The translations under genes and the position numbers were made by a program. Positions 60,299 through 64,000 of a stretch of DNA of 64,000 nucleotides are shown here, piece by piece. The stretch's first letter is position 1, and every line of letters starts with the position of its first letter. Below the pieces are notes generated by a model. It saw only the letters and a list, made by a program, of their open reading frames with translations, had not been told where the DNA came from and ran no database searches. The stretch comes from Terebella lapidaria (taxonomy: Eukaryota > Annelida > Polychaeta > Terebellida > Terebellidae), in contig OX424556.1 of assembly GCA_949152475.1 (NCBI GenBank), positions 60,408,451-60,472,450 of the forward strand. Reading direction: 5' to 3'.

Positions 60299-60600
60299 CA
60301 AATTTTAGGTGATATTTTATGCTCAACACAAAGCATATTGTGTTGGATTTTATATAAGCAGTCACATCACGGAACATCCAAGTGATCCATACTTGCAATG
60401 ACCAATTGTGGTTAATATTTAATCCATCAGTTCATCTGTAAAGGCGTGTACAGCTTGGCGTGATTGTGTCGTGAAATTGTCTGATAACTTCGTTTTCTAT
60501 GAAAACTCCGCGGAATAAAGGAATAGAAAGATAAATATTGATATCTTATAGCATATTCCGTCTAAATAGAGCACCGGTAACGCCTATTCATCGTCTTATA
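60299..60600. repeat. Direct repeat, copy 1
   Basis: Matches 61432-61706 in the same orientation: ACGGAACATC, CCATACTTGCAATGACCAATTG, GCGTGATTGTGTCGTGAAATT, AATAAAGGAATAGAAAGATA and GAGCACCGGTAA. It continues past GGTAACGCCTATTC, whereas copy 2 stops there. Confidence 0.75.
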
Positions 60601-61059
60601 TGCATTTGTTCATATTTTCCTACTTCTTGCATGATCTGTAGGCTGTTGTTTCCGAAGTCTTACATGATTTTTTTCTTCTCTATCAAAACACGGAAACGGA
60701 ATCCATTAAGTAGTAAGTGGCCATGAAACACACCTACACACAATTTATGAAAAGAATAAAACTACTAAGGTGGCTTATATGCGGCGATTTTGTCCAAAGA
60801 TGGCGATAGGGGTTTGGTTGTTAATGCTTTCTTGGTTTGGCCATTTAGTGTTCGAAGCACTACGCTGCATAGCATCGCGGACTAATCCTAGCTCCACTAT
60901 ACTGAAACAATGGTCTGACGTCAGCCCTTGCCCTTGTGCGCTGGCAGTATAAATACTGCTGGCCCGTCTTGCTTACTCCGAGTTGTCTCAGAGCTGTCAA
61001 GGCGAGAAGACGACAGAGGGCACGGCTATGTTCTCCACGTCCCCTTTCACCGGCTACTT
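60601..61059. other. Spacer between direct repeats
   Basis: No gene supported. The short + frames here have no recognised motif. Confidence 0.35.
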
Positions 61060-61320
61060 GCCAGGCATTCTTTACGGCAAGGGTCCTTTCTTTGCGCGAA
61101 CTTCAATGTATTGTTTGCGCAAAAAGAATATTCGTTTGCGTGCAAACATTTAATCATTACGTGAAAATAATATTGTTATATTCTTTACGTGCAAACAGTA
61201 GTTCTTTTCGCGCCAACAATTATTGTTTACGTAAACACTGTTGCGCGTAAAGAAAGAATATATAATGTAGCGCAAAGAACATTGTTTTCTCGTAAAGAAT
61301 AGTTCTTTATCACGGTGGGG
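61060..61320. repeat. Array of short palindromic TTTGCGTGCAAA / TTTACGTAAA motifs
   Basis: Variants TTTGCGCAAA, TTTGCGTGCAAACA, TTTACGTAAAC and CGTAAAGAATA alternate every 15-25 bases, with TTCTTTACGG at the left and CGTAAAGAATAG at the right. The layout resembles the cores of the fold-back elements at 20133 and 39267, but I could not define termini. Confidence 0.5.
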
Positions 61321-61431
61321 AGACGTACCGACTTCTTACATGATTACCGCTTTCTATATGATGCAAAACCCTTTCTACATGATTGAAAGATGGGTGTGGA
61401 CGAGGGGGCTGTCACTGAAACTTCAAAATCC

Positions 61432-61706
61432 GTAAATTTTAGGTTGTATTTTATAAAAACAGTCACACCACGGAACATCTAAGTAATCCATACTTGCAAT
61501 GACCAATTGTGATTAATATTTATTCCATCAGTTTATCTGTAAAGCCGTGTACAGCGTGGCGTGATTGTGTCGTGAAATTTTCTGATAACTTCGTTTTCTC
61601 TAAAATCTCACTAATTCCATGGAAAAATCCACGGAATAAAGGAATAGAAAGATAAGTATTGATATCATTTTGCATATTCCGTCTGAATAGAGCACCGGTA
61701 AGGCAT
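61432..61706. repeat. Direct repeat, copy 2, interrupted at its right end
   Basis: Second copy of 60299-60600, about 1.13 kb away. Similarity ends abruptly at ATATTG|TGACGG, which marks an insertion boundary. Confidence 0.75.
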
Positions 61707-61708
61707 AT

Positions 61709-64000
61709 TGTGACGGTCAAGCGGTTGGTTAGCGGATTTCCGGGTGTGTGTGCTTGTGTGCGTGGGAAGTCGGCAAAGAAAACTGGCAAATATGCTAAAA
61801 ATACTGATTTATTGTAAACATAAAGAATCAACACTATTTATAGATAAAAACTTCAACTTCAATGGTAATACTTCATCATATATCTGAATAATACTTGAAC
61901 AATACCAAGGTCTCACAAAATAAACTTAGATAAACACAAAGTGTCAGATGGCTGTCTCGATAGCTGAATATGAACAATATCACCGATAAATCGATATACT
62001 AAATAAATCAATACTATGAATAACTCAATACACAATATCTGTGAAACTAACCAAAAGCTGTCAGGAGGCTAAACACAGATTTCCCCAAGTAATACAATTC
62101 CAAGCGAGACCTATCTTATCTTCGATAGAATACAATATATGTATATAAACCGTGCAAATTCTGGTCAAAAAAAGAACCCCAACAAGTTAGACTGTAAAAA
62201 TACACCTATGTCTCTCAAATATAATAAACCGCCAAAATTGCGATCACAAATACACTCAATGAACTGGGCAAACTCACTTCAATATACTGGTATAAAATAC
62301 TCTATTATACACAGAATAGATTACAACATATAGATTCATTAACAGGAATGTAAAAAAAGAATAATGCAATGCCAGAGACTTATCAGTCTATGAGCTCAAT
62401 ACTCGACATGTAAATACACTATACCCACAACAGCAAAGCCTGTAAAATACTCTTACTTAACACAAAAAAGAATGCCCGAGAAACTAAATCACAATATAAA
62501 TCTGACCGGATCGCGTGAAGGCACCTACGTTAAATCAATAACTGTGAATGATGAATCCCAGTCAGTCACAGTGTGTATATGCCTCCGGCTGCGGGACTTC
62601 GACTTCACTATAGTGCGGAATCCACGTGGTCAGCTTAATAAATGACTAAGTACGAATGCCTTTCTTCTACGGTGGTGACGATGCTTCCTGTTCGGTGTCC
62701 AGAGGGCAAGAGAGAGCGGCGTCCCGAGGGACGCTGTATTTATTTCATTTTGGAAATCGTGTCCTTAGAAAAACTTATTGTGGCCAGAAGAGCCCTGATT
62801 GGCTGAGGGGAAAACACTCTGACCTTTGAACCCGCCCGAGATCTCGTCCTACCCATGATGCATTGCGCGAAAAACGTGTTTTGGAATTCGGAATAAAAAT
62901 ACAAATAACCCCATTAATATTTAATAAAATGCCTGAAAAGATGTTTAACCCTGTAAATAAAGCCTCCCAGATATTACTTAACTCCCTGACATGAATGGAC
63001 ACTACCTAATTGCCCCGAAAACAACGCCGAAAGATCGGCAAAATCTGGCCAGAAAAAGCCCATTAAATCGATGGTGCTGCCACCTAGCGAATGACAAGCA
63101 AACCAACGGTTAACAACATCCGGTGAAATTCTAATCAGAGTTGGACAATGCGAAATGATAATACTACACAAAAAGAATATAAAAGTGGACAAAATAACAC
63201 AATAGGCAACGGACTTGAGATACAGACGGGCTAACCCAAAAATGTGAGTGAATGTTATAAACATAAAATACACAAAAGTGCGAAAATCCCCAATTATCGC
63301 CCACCCCTAAATGCGTGACAATAGTCATAATCAGGCAATTTTCCGGACGGAAGACATAATATGCAAATGATGAGAATACTGGTAGGTGAATACGACAACT
63401 GAATGTAAACTTAAGGTAACTAAACATAATATTTTCACACAGCCCTCCGCTGTGATGGCTAAATGACCTCATGCCATCACAAGCCCAAAACAGAATGTAT
63501 TCTATGCACTATACACTAGAGAATGACATACTAAGTTATGTACAACATGGCATGTAAAACACAAAACAACATATTACATCTCAAACACATATATGAAATC
63601 ACACACATCATGTACCGGTGCCATGTAGGCAGTCTCTCACAAATTGAAACACATCTGAAATGAATCCATGCAATGTCAGTCTTTCAGTATCTCCAGGGTT
63701 TCTGAGGACGGAGCTCCTGGCGACGTGGTCCCTGGTTGCGGTCCCTCGAAGTGGTGGTCCTGACGACGCAGTCCCTGGTGTCGACATCTGGGCGCGGTGC
63801 TCCTGACGACGCGGCTCCTGTCGGCGACCCCTGGGCACGGTGTTCCCGACGATGTGGCGCTTGGTGGCGGCTCCCTGGATGCGGCGGCGGCGTACGATGG
63901 CGGAAACTTTGTCTCTCATGACTTGGCGATGAGGACGTTCTCTCCTGGCGTTGCCGGCGGGCTGTGGCCAGGTCTTGCAACTGCTTGGCCAGGCCCCGGT
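61709..64000 (-). mobile_element. Possible LTR-type element, cut by the window end
   Basis: The sequence begins TGTGACGGTC exactly where the direct repeat is interrupted, as an LTR would. It contains no gene up to about 63440. After 63620 it becomes GC-rich with Arg/Pro/Ser-rich frames on the minus strand and none clearly preferred. If correct, the first ~1.7 kb would be an LTR and the rest the 3' end of a polyprotein gene. No protease, reverse transcriptase or integrase motif is visible, so this is a weak call. Confidence 0.3.

Overview
The window reads as nuclear DNA of a marine invertebrate, most probably a lophotrochozoan and plausibly a mollusc. Genes are sparse and split by GT-AG introns, the spacers are AT-rich, and the DNA is crowded with non-LTR retrotransposon pieces, fold-back elements, minisatellites and dispersed repeats of a style I associate with mollusc genomes. 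The species assignment is inference. No prokaryotic gene organisation, rRNA or CRISPR array was seen.

Three host genes are well supported. Two are soluble guanylate cyclase subunits of the beta (haem-binding) type, arranged head to tail on the + strand. Gene 1 (10145-13117, six exons found, extreme 5' end not found) is a beta1-like subunit. Gene 2 (29586-46055, eight exons) closes to a 939-residue protein with an H-NOX haem domain, an HNOBA/PAS-like region, a signalling helix, a cyclase domain and a long Ser/Pro-rich tail. Their introns sit at equivalent positions and phases, so they are tandem paralogues. Their active sites are complementary: gene 1 lacks the metal-binding aspartates, while gene 2 has them but has lost a catalytic Asn and the usual downstream Lys. 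This suggests they could work as a pair, with gene 2 in the alpha-like role. In both genes the stop codon lies inside the first unit of a downstream minisatellite. The third gene (52862-53878) is an intronless casein kinase 1 alpha-like kinase with its own TATA box and polyadenylation signal.

Layout: 735-4800, a minus-strand non-LTR retrotransposon with endonuclease and reverse transcriptase split by one frameshift; 5507-6600, an exact 134-bp tandem repeat and dispersed-repeat end; 8092-9325, an element with terminal inverted repeats; 10145-13745, cyclase gene 1 and a ~60-bp minisatellite; 15688-24520, duplicated and fold-back repeats; 24521-26268, a 53-bp minisatellite of about 33 units; 29586-46956, cyclase gene 2, whose 9.3-kb fourth intron holds a ~3.5-kb tandem segmental duplication and a fold-back element, ending in an 89-bp minisatellite; 48002-50763, a shrunken Polinton-like element with long inverted ends and a decayed zinc finger/packaging-ATPase gene; 52192-54262, the casein kinase; 55964-61708, further inverted and direct repeats; 61709-64000, probably the start of an LTR-type element.

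The cyclases make cGMP in response to nitric oxide or other gases in animals; the kinase belongs to a Wnt/Hedgehog/circadian regulatory family. The sequence gives no sign that the kinase is co-regulated with the cyclases.
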